Source: Cyanobium sp. ATX 6F1 (lineage in GTDB: Bacteria > Cyanobacteriota > Cyanobacteriia > PCC-6307 > Cyanobiaceae). From it: DNA of 64,000 nucleotides. The notes below the pieces were generated by a model. It was not told the DNA's origin, searched no databases, and was given only the letters and a program-made list of their open reading frames with translations. How positions within the stretch are numbered: the first letter of the stretch is position 1; each line of letters opens with the position of its first letter. The translations under genes and the position numbers were made by a program. Of the stretch, positions 27,039 through 35,537 are shown one piece after another. The stretch is from NCBI RefSeq assembly GCF_024346315.1, contig NZ_JAGQCS010000003.1:309690-373689 (forward strand), in the 5' to 3' direction.

Positions 27039-27110
27039 CGGGTGATGGGGACATCTCCACTATCACCCGAAGGGGGCCTTTCTGGCGAACACCCGCAGAT
27101 GTGTTCGCAT
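27039..27110 (-). promoter_or_regulatory. candidate structured leader of trpD with two more hairpins and a 15-codon open frame
   Basis: Read 5' to 3' on the minus strand there is an 8 bp hairpin (GCGAACAC/GTGTTCGC, 27108-27085), then an 8 bp hairpin (CGGGTGAT/ATCACCCG, 27069-27039) abutting the terminator. The hexamer CACCCG occurs in both the second hairpin and the terminator 3' arm, so the CGGGTG arm could pair with either. A 15-codon open frame (27110-27063, MRTHLRVFARKAPFG) spans hairpin 1 and ends inside the 5' arm of hairpin 2. It has no Trp codon and no strong ribosome-binding site. Confidence 0.45.
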
Positions 27111-27131
27111 CGTTGCGTTCAAGCCATGCCC

Positions 27132-27452
27132 TCAGTCATTGGTCTGGTCCGCCGTGTCGAAACCGGAGCCCACAGGCTCCTGCTGGGCCAGGGCCCCGGG
27201 CCGGTGCCCGGCGGCCCAGATCGCCCGGGTGCGCTGGTGCAACTGCTGGCGATCGAGGGCCCAGAGACGCAGGGTCTTGGCCAGGTCGTCTTGGAGGTCA
27301 TGGGCACCGGGGAAGCCCTCGTAGCGCATCGCCAGCCGCGCCAACTCCACCAGGTCCTGGTCCACCGGTGCCGTCACCGCCAGCAGGCGGTCCACCAGGT
27401 CCCGGTCGGTGGCATAGAGAGGGTGGGTCTGGAGGACATCGGGTTCGGCCAT
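27132..27452 (-). CDS. DUF3288-family protein
   Basis: From ATG 27452 the product has 106 residues. Its core, HPLYATDRDLVDRLLAVTAPVDQDLVELARLAMRYEGFPGAHDLQDDLAKTLRLWAL followed by LHQRTRAIW, matches the small soluble DUF3288 family of cyanobacteria. The family has no known function, and here it looks all-helical. The acidic C-terminal tail is variable. It is divergent from the ABC exporter at 27533 and precedes the trpD leader and terminator on the same strand. The frame is open to 27491, but the first 13 residues look unlike the family. Confidence 0.8.
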   Translation of the reverse strand: MAEPDVLQTHPLYATDRDLVDRLLAVTAPVDQDLVELARLAMRYEGFPGAHDLQDDLAKTLRLWALDRQQLHQRTRAIWAAGHRPGALAQQEPVGSGFDTADQTND

Positions 27453-27532
27453 CACTGCGGGTCCGGCGCTGGACGGGTGGGGCTCCAGCATGGCCCCGGG
27501 ATCCGTAGGTTGGTGCTTCCCTGCCCACCCCG

Positions 27533-29281
27533 ATGGCCGCCCTGCGCCCTGGCCTGCTCTGGAGTTACCTCAGGCCCCACCGCCGGCAGCTCCTGGTGGG
27601 CGTGGTGGCGCTGCTGGTGGTCAACCTGCTGAGCGTGGCGATCCCGCTGATCGTGCGCAACGCGATCGATGGGCTGAAGGTGGGATTTGCCCTCAACGAT
27701 GTGCTGCGGCAGGCCGGGCTGATCGTGGTGCTGGCGACGGTGATGGGCGGCGCGCGGCTCTATTCACGCCTGGTGGTGTTCGGCGTCGGGCGCCAGGTGG
27801 AGGTGACCCTGCGCCAGCGGATCTTCGATCACATGCTGCTCCAGGAACCGGGCTGGGTGCAGACCACCGGCAGTGGCGAGGTGATCAGCCGCGCCACCAG
27901 CGATGTGGAGAACGTGCGCCGGCTGCTGGGTTTCGCCGTGCTCAGCCTGAGCAACACCGCCCTGGCCTACGCCTTCACCCTGCCGGCGATGCTGTTGATC
28001 GATCCCTGGCTGAGCCTGGCGGCCCTGGCGATCTACCCGGTGATGATCTCGGTGGTGCGCCTGTTCGGTGGCCGGATGATGGGCCAGCAGCGACTCCAGC
28101 AGGAGGACCTGGCCCGGCTCAGCGACCTGATCCAGGAGGACCTCTCCGGCATCAGCGCCATCAAGATCTACGGCCAGGAGGCCACCGAAGAAAAGGCCTT
28201 CGCCGAGCGCAACGGCCGCTACCGCGATGCCGCCCTGCGGCTGGCCCGCACCCGCAGCACCCTGTTCCCGTTGCTGGAAGGCATCTCGGCCCTGAGCCTG
28301 CTCCTGCTGCTGGCCCTGAGCAGTGGCCAACTGGAGAACGGACGGCTCAGCATCGGCGACTTGGTCGCCCTGATCCTCTACGTGGAGCGACTGGTGTTTC
28401 CCACCGCCCTGCTGGGGTTCACCCTCAACACCTTCCAGACGGGCCAGGTGAGCCTGGAGCGCGTGCAGAGCCTGCTCAGCCGCCAGCCAAGCGTGCAATC
28501 GAGCCCCACACCCGTTGCACCCAACCCTGAGGGTCAGGGGGTGCTGGAGGCCCGGGGTCTGGAGGTGCGCTATCCGGGGGCGAGCCGGTCGGCCCTGGCG
28601 GGTGTGAGCTTCCGGCTCGAGCCCGGTGAACTGGTGGCGGTGGTGGGCCCGGTGGGCTGCGGCAAGACCACCCTGGCCCGGGCCCTGGGGCGCATGGTGG
28701 AGGTGGACCCGGGGCAGCTGTTCCTCGACGGGGTCGATGTGACCGACCTCTCCCTCGACGACCTGCGCCGCAGGGTGGCCCTGGTGCCCCAGGAGGGCTA
28801 CCTGTTCACCGCCACCCTCGCGGACAACCTGCGCTACGGCGATCCCCAGGCGGGCCAGGCCCGGGTGGAGCAGGCCGCCCAGGACGCCCGGCTGGAGGGC
28901 GACATCAAGGGTTTCCCCGACGGCTACGCGACCCTCGTCGGGGAACGTGGCATCACCCTCAGCGGCGGCCAGCGTCAGCGCACGGCCCTGGGTCGGGCCC
29001 TGCTGGTGCGCACGCCGTTGCTGGTGCTCGATGACGCCCTCGCCAGCGTCGACAACAACACCGCCGCCGAGATCCTCCAGTCGGTGCGTTCCCAGCAGGG
29101 GCGCACGATCCTGATGATCAGCCACCAGCTCTCGGCGGCGGCCGCCTGCGATCGGATCCTGGTGCTCGAGGAGGGACGCCTGGTGCAGCAGGGTCACCAC
29201 AACGAGCTGGTGAGTGTGCCGGGCACCTATCGGCGGCTGTGGGAACGCCAGGAGGCCGAGCAACAGCTGCAGGCGGTTTGA
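27533..29281 (+). CDS. ABC exporter-type half-transporter (MsbA/LmrA-like)
   Basis: The 582-residue protein fuses a six-helix ABC type 1 transmembrane domain (residues about 1-310) to a nucleotide-binding domain. Walker A is GPVGCGKTTLARALG, the Q-loop is ALVPQEGYLF, the signature is ITLSGGQRQRTALGRALL, Walker B is LLVLDDALASVD and the H-loop is MISHQLS. Half-transporters of this kind work as dimers and export lipids, peptides or drugs. The substrate is not evident. ATG at 27533, divergent from DUF3288. It ends 77 bp before msrA. Confidence 0.93.
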   Translation: MAALRPGLLWSYLRPHRRQLLVGVVALLVVNLLSVAIPLIVRNAIDGLKVGFALNDVLRQAGLIVVLATVMGGARLYSRLVVFGVGRQVEVTLRQRIFDHMLLQEPGWVQTTGSGEVISRATSDVENVRRLLGFAVLSLSNTALAYAFTLPAMLLIDPWLSLAALAIYPVMISVVRLFGGRMMGQQRLQQEDLARLSDLIQEDLSGISAIKIYGQEATEEKAFAERNGRYRDAALRLARTRSTLFPLLEGISALSLLLLLALSSGQLENGRLSIGDLVALILYVERLVFPTALLGFTLNTFQTGQVSLERVQSLLSRQPSVQSSPTPVAPNPEGQGVLEARGLEVRYPGASRSALAGVSFRLEPGELVAVVGPVGCGKTTLARALGRMVEVDPGQLFLDGVDVTDLSLDDLRRRVALVPQEGYLFTATLADNLRYGDPQAGQARVEQAAQDARLEGDIKGFPDGYATLVGERGITLSGGQRQRTALGRALLVRTPLLVLDDALASVDNNTAAEILQSVRSQQGRTILMISHQLSAAAACDRILVLEEGRLVQQGHHNELVSVPGTYRRLWERQEAEQQLQAV

Positions 29282-29358
29282 AGCCTCCCCCAAGACACCT
29301 GGACGCGGGTTCACGGGCGTTTTTGCCTAGGCTCCTGGGTGGCTCACGAGCGGGATCG

Positions 29359-30036
29359 ATGGCGGTGATGGACGAACGTCATGCGGTGCTGGGCACGCCC
29401 CTGCGCTCAGCGCTGCTCCCCGGCCAGGGGGAGGTGCTGTTCGGTTGCGGTTGCTTCTGGGGAGCCGAAAAGGGCTTCTGGCGCTTGCCGGGAGTCGTGA
29501 CCACGGCGGTGGGCTATGCCGGCGGCACGACCACCAACCCCACCTATCAGCAAGTCTGCTCCGGTCGCACCGGCCACAGCGAAGTGGTGCGGGTGGTGTG
29601 GGATGAAGCACATATCGATTTCAGCGATCTGCTCAAGTTGTTCTGGGAATGCCACGACCCCACCCAGGGCAATGCCCAGGGCGGTGACGTGGGCAGTCAG
29701 TACCGCTCGGCGATCTACACCTCCAACGACAAGACCCTGGCCCTGGCCGAAGCCAGTCGGGCGGCCTATCAGGTTCTGCTGAGCGCGGCCGGGTTCGGGC
29801 CGATCACCACCGAGATCGCCTCGGGGAAGACCTTTTACTTCGCCGAGAGTTACCACCAGCAATACCTGGCCAAACCGGGCAGCCGGCCCTACTGCTCGGC
29901 TCAGCCCAGCGGCGTCAGCCTGGGCGATTTCAGCTCCGCCCACTACCAACTTCCCGCCAGCGTCTGGTCCCACTACGACTGGTCGGTGTCCCACTGCATC
30001 CTGCGCGGAGACAACGCTCCGATCGCGCTGAGATGA
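29359..30036 (+). CDS. msrA: peptide methionine sulfoxide reductase MsrA
   Basis: MsrA reduces the S-epimer of methionine sulfoxide and so repairs oxidised proteins. The 225-residue protein has the catalytic motif EVLFGCGCFWGAEKGFWRLPGV, with the active Cys in GCFWG. The family stretches VGYAGGTTTNPTYQQVCSGRTGHSEVV and DPTQGNAQGGDVGSQYRSAIY follow, then FAESYHQQYL. No MsrB domain is attached. ATG 29359 was chosen; the frame is open further left but overlaps the ABC gene. The stop overlaps the next gene in an ATGA. Confidence 0.95.
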   Translation: MAVMDERHAVLGTPLRSALLPGQGEVLFGCGCFWGAEKGFWRLPGVVTTAVGYAGGTTTNPTYQQVCSGRTGHSEVVRVVWDEAHIDFSDLLKLFWECHDPTQGNAQGGDVGSQYRSAIYTSNDKTLALAEASRAAYQVLLSAAGFGPITTEIASGKTFYFAESYHQQYLAKPGSRPYCSAQPSGVSLGDFSSAHYQLPASVWSHYDWSVSHCILRGDNAPIALR

Positions 30037-30458
30037 GCCCAAGGCCCCACCCGCTCAGACCCCCGAAGACCGCCAAGACCGTGGCCCGCAACACTCGTCC
30101 GTGCCAAGCCTTCCCAACCCGGCTGCGCTGGCCCCTTTTCGCCACCTCTTTCTCGGCGGCCCTGGTCCCGCTGCTGGCCGCCCCTGGCCTGGCCATGACC
30201 TCCCCCTGGTGGGAGGACTACGCCATCAAGACCCGCTACCTCTGCCGGGGCGAGGGGGTGTTGGTGGTGGAACGCAACGACGCCCAGGCCTCGATCATCT
30301 CCGGGCGCTTCCGCACCACCCTGTTTCGGGAGAGCTCCGATCTGGCCGGGCTCCGCTACAAGACCAGCGAGGGCATGCGGCTGATCCTCAACGGCGATGA
30401 ACTCACCATTGAACAGCTGCCCCAGCGGGTGCAGTGCCTGCGCACCGAGGAGGTCTGA
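30033..30458 (+). CDS. exported protein with MliC-like C-terminal domain
   Basis: The 141-residue protein overlaps msrA by 4 bp (ATGA). A long basic N-terminus leads to a hydrophobic segment (LFATSFSAALVPLLAAPGLAM, about residues 35-55) that looks like a signal peptide. The mature domain runs YLCRGEGVLVVERNDAQASIISGRF...LAGLRYKTSEGMRLILNGDELTIEQLPQRVQCL. This recalls the MliC/PliC lysozyme-inhibitor layout (Tyr-x-Cys at the start, G-x-RY in the middle, closing Cys), suggesting a small disulphide-closed beta-barrel. Similarity is by pattern only. It may be periplasmic and is likely made with msrA. Confidence 0.7.
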   Translation: MSPRPHPLRPPKTAKTVARNTRPCQAFPTRLRWPLFATSFSAALVPLLAAPGLAMTSPWWEDYAIKTRYLCRGEGVLVVERNDAQASIISGRFRTTLFRESSDLAGLRYKTSEGMRLILNGDELTIEQLPQRVQCLRTEEV

Positions 30459-30464
30459 ACGGCC

Positions 30465-30704
30465 ATGAACCATCCCGAACCACTGGGTGACCGCCAGGTG
30501 ATCCTGGGGGTGGTGATCACCCTCGGACTCGTCTTCGCCCTGGTGTTCTGGTACGTGCGCCTGCAGGGACCCAGCGAGTCGCCCTTCCTCTGGCGTTCGC
30601 CGGCCCCAACGCCACCCGCCCGGCTCAAAGGTGGGCCCGTCGCTTCTTTGCCAGCAGCGCCAGCAGCTTCTCCGCTTCGAGATAGACGAACAGCAGCAGG
30701 CTGA
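30465..30704 (+). CDS. small single-helix membrane protein
   Basis: This 79-residue frame starts at ATG 30465, six bases after the MliC-like gene, with a GAGGAGGT ribosome-binding sequence at 30447-30454. One helix (VILGVVITLGLVFALVFWYVR, residues about 12-32) is followed by a Pro/Ala-rich tail. The last 80 bp lie antisense to the end of the P-type ATPase gene, so the tail sequence may be constrained by that gene. I do not recognise a family. The ribosome-binding site and the spacing support it as real. Confidence 0.55.
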   Translation: MNHPEPLGDRQVILGVVITLGLVFALVFWYVRLQGPSESPFLWRSPAPTPPARLKGGPVASLPAAPAASPLRDRRTAAG

Positions 30705-33387
30705 AGCCCAGGCACACGCCCAGTTGCTCGAGATCGAGCCACTCGGTACCAAAGAATCTCGCCAGGGGAGCCACGTAGATCAGCGCCATCTGCAGCCCAC
30801 TGGTGAACACCACCGCCAGCAGCAGCCAGGGGTTGGAGAAGGGCGGCACCTGCACCAGGGGAAGGTCGCTGCGTGCCGTGAGGGCATGGCCCATCTGGGC
30901 CAGGCAGAGGGTTGTGAACACCATTGTTTTCCAGGGCCACTGCTGTTGAACGGCCAGGGCCATCAGGGCGATGGTGAGCGCCGCGAAGATCACCCCGATG
31001 CGCAGGATGTAGTTACCCAGGCCTCGGGCGAAGATCGATTCCCCCGGCCTGGCCGGTAGACGTTTCATCAGCAGTTGATCCCCAGGCTCCAGCGCCAGGG
31101 CCAGGGCCGGCACCCCGTCGGTGACCAGGTTCATCCAGAGAATCTGCAGGGGCGTGAGCGGCACCCCGGTGAGGCCCAGCAGCGGCGCCGAGGCGATCGT
31201 GATCAGTTCGCCCACATTGCTTCCGAGGATGTACTTCACGAAACGTCGGATGTTGGTGTACACCAGCCGCCCCTCTTCCACGGCGCTGACGATCGTGGCG
31301 AAGTTGTCATCGAGGAGCACCATGTCGGCCGCCTCCTTGCTCACTTCGGTGCCGGTGATGCCCATGGCCACACCGATGTGGGCCTGCTTGAGCGCCGGGG
31401 CGTCATTGACCCCATCTCCCGTCATCGAGACGATCTCCCCGCGGGCCTGAAGCGCCTTCACCAGGCGCAGCTTCTGCTCGGGCGCCACCCGGGCGAAGAC
31501 GCTGCAACGGCCCAGCAGCTCCTTGAGCTGGTCCTCATCGAGGCGGGCCAGATCACTGCCCTCGGTGACCGGATCGCCGGCCGCGCAGATGCCCACCTCC
31601 TGGGCGATCGCCAGGGCCGTGAGCGGGTGATCGCCGGTGATCATCAACGGTCGGATGCCCGCCTGGCGGCACACCGCCACCGCCTGGAGCACCTCCCGGC
31701 GCGGGGGGTCCATCTGGGCCACCACCCCCAGCAGCACCAGATCCTCCAGGGGCTGCTCGGGGCCGATCGGGTGGGGCGACGCCGCCAGCGCCAGGAGCCG
31801 CAGCCCCTGACCGGCGAGTTCGTCGAACTGGGCACGCCACCAGTGGCGCAGAGCCGGATCCAGCGGGGCCGTGCCCCCGGGTCCAAGCCAACGGTTGCAA
31901 CTGGAGAGCACCACCTCAGGGGATCCCTTGAGGATCAGCAGCTGGCTGGAGCCGCGGGCCACCTCCCCCAAGGGCGCCTGCAGGCTTCCGTCTGGGTCGC
32001 TCACCCAGACCGCCATGGACTGACGCTCGGAGCTGAAGGGAATCTCGGCGCAACGGGGATGGCGTTCCCGAACGGCGAAGCTGTCGAGGCCGGCCTTGGC
32101 CGCCGCCACCAGCAGGGAACCTTCGGTGGGATCGCCGATCACCTGCCAGGTGCCATCCGCCTCCCGGTGCAGCATGGCATCGGAGCAGAGCAGCGAGGCC
32201 GCCAGCAGCAAGCCCGGATCCTGCGACGGGGGGCCTTGGCCGTGGCCCTCGGGCGGAACCAGGGGGCGGTGGCTGAGGGTTCCCGTGGGCTCGTAGCCCT
32301 CACCGCTCAGATCGATCGCTTCGAAGCCGACTCGCAGCTGGCGCACCACCTGGCGGTTCTGGGTGAGCGTGCCGGTCTTGTCGGAACAGATCACCGTGAC
32401 CGAGCCCAGGGTCTCCACCGCCGGCAAGCGCCGGATCAAGGCGGCGCGGCGCACCATGCGCTGGGTGCCGATCGCCAGGGTGACCGTGATCACCGCCGGC
32501 AGGCCCTCGGGCACGATCGCCACGGCCATGCTCAACGACACCTCGATCAGGTTGAGCATCGGCTGACCCAGCAGCCAGCCCAGCAGCAACACCACGCCCA
32601 CAAGTGTGAGCGAAGCGATCACCAGCACATGACCCAGCCGGTTGAGGCGGTCCTGCAGGGGTGTGGTCTCCTCGCCCGCCGTATCGATCAGCTGGGCAAT
32701 CTTGCCCAGTTCGGTGCCCATGCCCGTGGCGGCCACCACAGCCTGGGCGCGGCCGCGCACCACTTCGGTGCCCTGGAACAGGCAGTTGCGCCGCTCCAGG
32801 ATCGGCGTTTCCCCGGGCAGCACCAGATCGGTTTGCTTGTAGACCACCTCCGCCTCACCGGTGAGGGCGGCTTCGCGCAGACCCAGGTCCACGGCCTCGA
32901 GCAGGCGGGCGTCAGCGGGCACCCGATCCCCCGCCTCCAGTCGGATCACGTCACCGGGCACCAGCTGTTCACTGGGAAGCTGCTGCCAGCTGCCATCGCG
33001 CAACAGCTGCACAATCGGTTCGCTCAGCTCGCGCAGGGCCAGCAGGGCCTCCTGGGCCTTGCTTTCCTGCAGGTAGCCCAGCACCCCGTTGAGGCCGACG
33101 ATCAGGGCGATCGCGATCGCGTCCTTGGGAAATTTCTGCTCCAGGTGGGCCACCACCGCCGCGACGATCGCCACGGCGATCAGCATCAGCAGCATCACGT
33201 TGCTGAATTGATCGAGCAGGATGCGCCACTGGCTGCGTCCCGCCGCCGCCTCGATGCGGTTGGGGCCATGGAGTGCCAGCCGTTCGCCGGCTTCGGCCGT
33301 GCTCAGGCCCCCGGCCCTGGAGTCGAGCCGGACGAGCGCCTGCTCCACGTTGACGTCGTGCCAGGCAGCGGTGGAAGAGGCGCTCAA
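30625..33387 (-). CDS. P-type ATPase, type IIA (calcium-pump-like)
   Basis: The 920-residue protein has the cation-ATPase N-domain, helices M1-M2 and an A-domain with [10 protein letters not shown] (residues 175-184). M4 carries the PEGLP ion-site motif (residues 293-297) and the phosphorylated Asp336 is in [11 protein letters not shown]. The N-domain includes [10 protein letters not shown], the hinge is [22 protein letters not shown], and about six C-terminal helices follow. The PEGLP motif and length fit calcium or Na/K-type type II pumps such as cyanobacterial PacL, rather than copper or zinc pumps (no CPC). ATG at 33387. Its 3' end overlaps a small convergent gene. Confidence 0.93.
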   Translation of the reverse strand: MSASSTAAWHDVNVEQALVRLDSRAGGLSTAEAGERLALHGPNRIEAAAGRSQWRILLDQFSNVMLLMLIAVAIVAAVVAHLEQKFPKDAIAIALIVGLNGVLGYLQESKAQEALLALRELSEPIVQLLRDGSWQQLPSEQLVPGDVIRLEAGDRVPADARLLEAVDLGLREAALTGEAEVVYKQTDLVLPGETPILERRNCLFQGTEVVRGRAQAVVAATGMGTELGKIAQLIDTAGEETTPLQDRLNRLGHVLVIASLTLVGVVLLLGWLLGQPMLNLIEVSLSMAVAIVPEGLPAVITVTLAIGTQRMVRRAALIRRLPAVETLGSVTVICSDKTGTLTQNRQVVRQLRVGFEAIDLSGEGYEPTGTLSHRPLVPPEGHGQGPPSQDPGLLLAASLLCSDAMLHREADGTWQVIGDPTEGSLLVAAAKAGLDSFAVRERHPRCAEIPFSSERQSMAVWVSDPDGSLQAPLGEVARGSSQLLILKGSPEVVLSSCNRWLGPGGTAPLDPALRHWWRAQFDELAGQGLRLLALAASPHPIGPEQPLEDLVLLGVVAQMDPPRREVLQAVAVCRQAGIRPLMITGDHPLTALAIAQEVGICAAGDPVTEGSDLARLDEDQLKELLGRCSVFARVAPEQKLRLVKALQARGEIVSMTGDGVNDAPALKQAHIGVAMGITGTEVSKEAADMVLLDDNFATIVSAVEEGRLVYTNIRRFVKYILGSNVGELITIASAPLLGLTGVPLTPLQILWMNLVTDGVPALALALEPGDQLLMKRLPARPGESIFARGLGNYILRIGVIFAALTIALMALAVQQQWPWKTMVFTTLCLAQMGHALTARSDLPLVQVPPFSNPWLLLAVVFTSGLQMALIYVAPLARFFGTEWLDLEQLGVCLGFSLLLFVYLEAEKLLALLAKKRRAHL

Positions 33388-33500
33388 CGGAGGGGAGACG
33401 ATCGGGCCGGCGGAACCCTAAGCAGGAGCGCATGCATTGACGGCCCCGGGGCGCCAGAGGGTCGGCAACACCCATGGCAGGTGCCAATCTGTGCCGAAGC

Positions 33501-33923
33501 ATGGAAACCACCGGTTCCGTCCCCGCCATCGCCCCGACGCCCCCAGACCCGACGCCCCCCGAGCCCAGGCTCAGGCCACCAGGCCAGAGGCGCCAGTTGC
33601 ACCCCCTGCCCAAGGGACTGGTGGAGCTGTATGGCCTGCTGGCGGTGCTGTTCGTGCTGGTGCCTGAATGGATGGCGGGCAGCGCCCTGGTGAGCTTCCG
33701 CGACAACCGCAGGGGTTCGGATCTGCCGGTCACTTCGATGGCCTGGCGAAGGCTGCCGGAACTGCGGCTGGCGGCCCTCGACCTGGCGGAGTTACGCGAA
33801 TTGGGGGCCCAGATGCGGATCTGCGGCTACGGCCGCCTGAACCGTGAGCGGTTGACCGCACGCCTGCTCAAGCGCATCAAGCGGCAGCAAGGCCAGCTGC
33901 CCAGGGGCTCGAAGGGGCTGTGA
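33501..33923 (+). CDS. hypothetical protein with one hydrophobic segment and basic C-terminus
   Basis: From ATG 33501 the product has 140 residues. The first 40 are Pro-rich. A hydrophobic stretch (GLVELYGLLAVLFVLVPEWMAG, about residues 44-65) may anchor it. The C-terminal half (LRLAALDLAELRELGAQMRICGYGRLNRERLTARLLKRIKRQQ) looks like a SAP/Rho-N-like helix-extended-helix motif, which often binds nucleic acid. I recall similar proteins in picocyanobacteria but no function. It ends 15 bp before tRNA-Pro. Confidence 0.72.
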   Translation: METTGSVPAIAPTPPDPTPPEPRLRPPGQRRQLHPLPKGLVELYGLLAVLFVLVPEWMAGSALVSFRDNRRGSDLPVTSMAWRRLPELRLAALDLAELRELGAQMRICGYGRLNRERLTARLLKRIKRQQGQLPRGSKGL

Positions 33924-33938
33924 TAGCTTCCATCTCGC

Positions 33939-34012
33939 CGGGGCGTAGCGCAGCTTGGTAGCGCACCACTTTGGGGTAGTGGGGGTCGCAGGTTCAAATC
34001 CTGTCGCTCCGA
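33939..34012 (+). tRNA. trnP-GGG: tRNA-Pro (anticodon GGG)
   Basis: A full cloverleaf can be drawn. The acceptor arms CGGGGCG and CGCTCCG pair with one G-T, and the D-arm contains AGCTTGGTAGC. The anticodon arm CCACT-TTGGGGT-AGTGG puts GGG at positions 34-36. The T-arm is CAGG-TTCAAAT-CCTG and the discriminator is A. CCA is not encoded. GGG reads the CCC and CCU proline codons, in keeping with a GC-rich coding style. A strong terminator follows at 34059. Confidence 0.96.
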
Positions 34013-34058
34013 TTCACTGACGTTCGTTAGCAACGAAATCCACAACTTTCGCTTCACT

Positions 34059-34083
34059 GCCGGCCTCCCCAGCCGGCTTTTTT
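34059..34083 (+). terminator. intrinsic terminator after tRNA-Pro
   Basis: GCCGGC, a seven-base loop and GCCGGC are followed by six Ts. It lies 46 bp downstream of the tRNA and 5 bp before the end of the convergent gene at 34089. Confidence 0.85.
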
Positions 34084-34088
34084 GTGGC

Positions 34089-34367
34089 TCATGCCAGGCG
34101 GGTGATCACCCCGTAGCGAGTCAGCCAGCGGTTCACCCGGGGCCTCAGGCGCGGCGGCACCTCCTGCAGCAACTGAGAAAGTTCCAGGGCCCCCAGCCGG
34201 CGCAGGTCGCGCACGTCCACATGCCAGAGGGCTTCGGCCTCTCGAATCAGCCGCGCCCAGGTGCGGCTGTCCTGCCAACGGCGCACGCGGGCCCTGCGGC
34301 CGAATGATGGGCCGAACGGGGGTCCAATGCGCCGGCGGACCCGCGGCAGCAGGGGAGGGGTGGCCAT
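34089..34367 (-). CDS. conserved-type hypothetical basic protein
   Basis: From ATG 34367 the product has 92 residues and is strongly basic. It begins ATPPLLPRVRRRIGPPFGPSFGRRARVRRW. A helical part follows (SRTWARLIREAEALWHVDVRDLRRLGALELSQLLQEVPPRLRPRVNRWLTRYGV). There is no signal or membrane helix. A much longer frame covers the same DNA in another phase, but it reads as low-complexity Pro/Arg/Ala sequence typical of shadows. This one has a natural residue mix. Function unknown; charge suggests nucleic-acid contact, which is only a guess. Confidence 0.62.
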   Translation of the reverse strand: MATPPLLPRVRRRIGPPFGPSFGRRARVRRWQDSRTWARLIREAEALWHVDVRDLRRLGALELSQLLQEVPPRLRPRVNRWLTRYGVITRLA

Positions 34368-34492
34368 GGGTGGGCCTGCGACGTCTCCAGCATGGGAGCG
34401 CCAGAGGGATCTGGATGGAAACCTCCAGGCAACTTCCCATTGCTGAAGCAATTGCGATCGGTCCGCTGTACCCCGGCACTGAAGACCTGGCC

Positions 34493-35416
34493 TCAGGCAC
34501 TGCGCCGCTGGTCGGGCTCAAGCTCGATCGGCAGCACCTCAAAGGCCAGGGCCGCCACCTCCCGCTCCGACAGCCTGCGGGTCCAGGCATTCCTGACGGG
34601 CTCATTCCAACGGAATCCCGCCTCCCGGGCCCGGTGGCGCTCGTCGTAGGAGACCTTGGCCTTGTAGAGGCGACGGGGCTCCAGGGCCACCTGCAGCAGA
34701 GCTTCCAGATCGCTCCGGCGCTCGAACACCTGGGCGAGGTAGGTGCAGTCGGTGAGGGCTCGGTGGGCCGCCCAGACGGGGATGCCATGGGCCAGGGCAA
34801 GGTCCCGCAGGGAGGGCTGGGGCCGCAGGTGCAACTCGGCGGGCCAGCGGATGTCATCCATGCTGCAGATCCAGGGTTTCCCGATGGCGGCAAGAAAACC
34901 GTGGCCAAACCACTGGCGATCGAAGCTGGCGTTGTGGGCCACCACGGCGTCGGTCGCTTCCACCAAGACCTCGAAGGCATCCCGCAGGGGCTCCCAGGGC
35001 TGATTCAGGCAGCTGACGGCAGCGGGGATGCCGTTGATCGATTCGCAGGGGTTGCTGGCGCAGGGGAGCAAAAACGAGACCTGACCGAGCACCGCCCTGG
35101 GGCCCACCGCAAAAAGGATCGCCCCCACCTCGATGCAGGTCCCCCGGCTGGGATCGAGGCCTGTGGTTTCGGTGTCGAGGATCAGCAGCCGCTCGGGCAC
35201 CGAAGCTGAGGGCTCGCTTCCGGCCAAGCGGGGCAGAGCGACGCTGCGGGAACGGGGAGCTGGGGCTGGCTCCAGCGGCCCAGGGGCGAGTGGCTTCCCC
35301 AGGCTGGCCAGGGCCTTGCTGAGATCAGCTTCGAGGTGATCCTGGGAGGAACGCGCCGTTGGCTCACCCCAGAGGGGCAACTGGCCATCAGCCGGATCTC
35401 CCACTTCGTTGGCCAT
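34493..35416 (-). CDS. DEDDh 3'-5' exonuclease (DnaQ/RNase T-like)
   Basis: From ATG 35416 the product has 307 residues. After a 75-residue Pro/Ser-rich N-terminus comes the exonuclease domain. Exo I is LILDTETTGLDPSRGTCIEVGAI (Asp and Glu metal ligands), Exo II is VVAHNASFDRQWF, and Exo III is HRALTDCTYLAQ with the His typical of the DEDDh subgroup. A C-terminal region (LYKAKVSYDERHRAREAGFRWN...WTRRLSEREVAALAFEVLPIEL) resembles a small domain found after cyanobacterial exonucleases of this sort. It may proofread or process nucleic acid ends; the exact substrate is unknown. Divergent from the peroxiredoxin gene. Confidence 0.9.
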   Translation of the reverse strand: MANEVGDPADGQLPLWGEPTARSSQDHLEADLSKALASLGKPLAPGPLEPAPAPRSRSVALPRLAGSEPSASVPERLLILDTETTGLDPSRGTCIEVGAILFAVGPRAVLGQVSFLLPCASNPCESINGIPAAVSCLNQPWEPLRDAFEVLVEATDAVVAHNASFDRQWFGHGFLAAIGKPWICSMDDIRWPAELHLRPQPSLRDLALAHGIPVWAAHRALTDCTYLAQVFERRSDLEALLQVALEPRRLYKAKVSYDERHRAREAGFRWNEPVRNAWTRRLSEREVAALAFEVLPIELEPDQRRSA

Positions 35417-35537
35417 CAACGCGACCTGGTTGCCTTCATGGTCTCAGAGTTGGCAAGGTTTCAGCCAGGCGAACAGCTGAGCGATCTGCCGAGCCATGGG
35501 GTGAACTTCTTAGGCTGGTGCCAACTGCACCATCCCG

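Noticed and set aside
31075..33693. 872-codon antisense frame over the P-type ATPase
   Set aside because: Translation is His/Gln/Arg low complexity and the ATPase on the other strand has every catalytic motif.
34054..34980. 308-codon minus-strand frame overlapping two other genes
   Set aside because: It is an out-of-frame reading of the exonuclease gene and the 92-residue gene, with Pro/Ala/Ser-rich translation and no motif.
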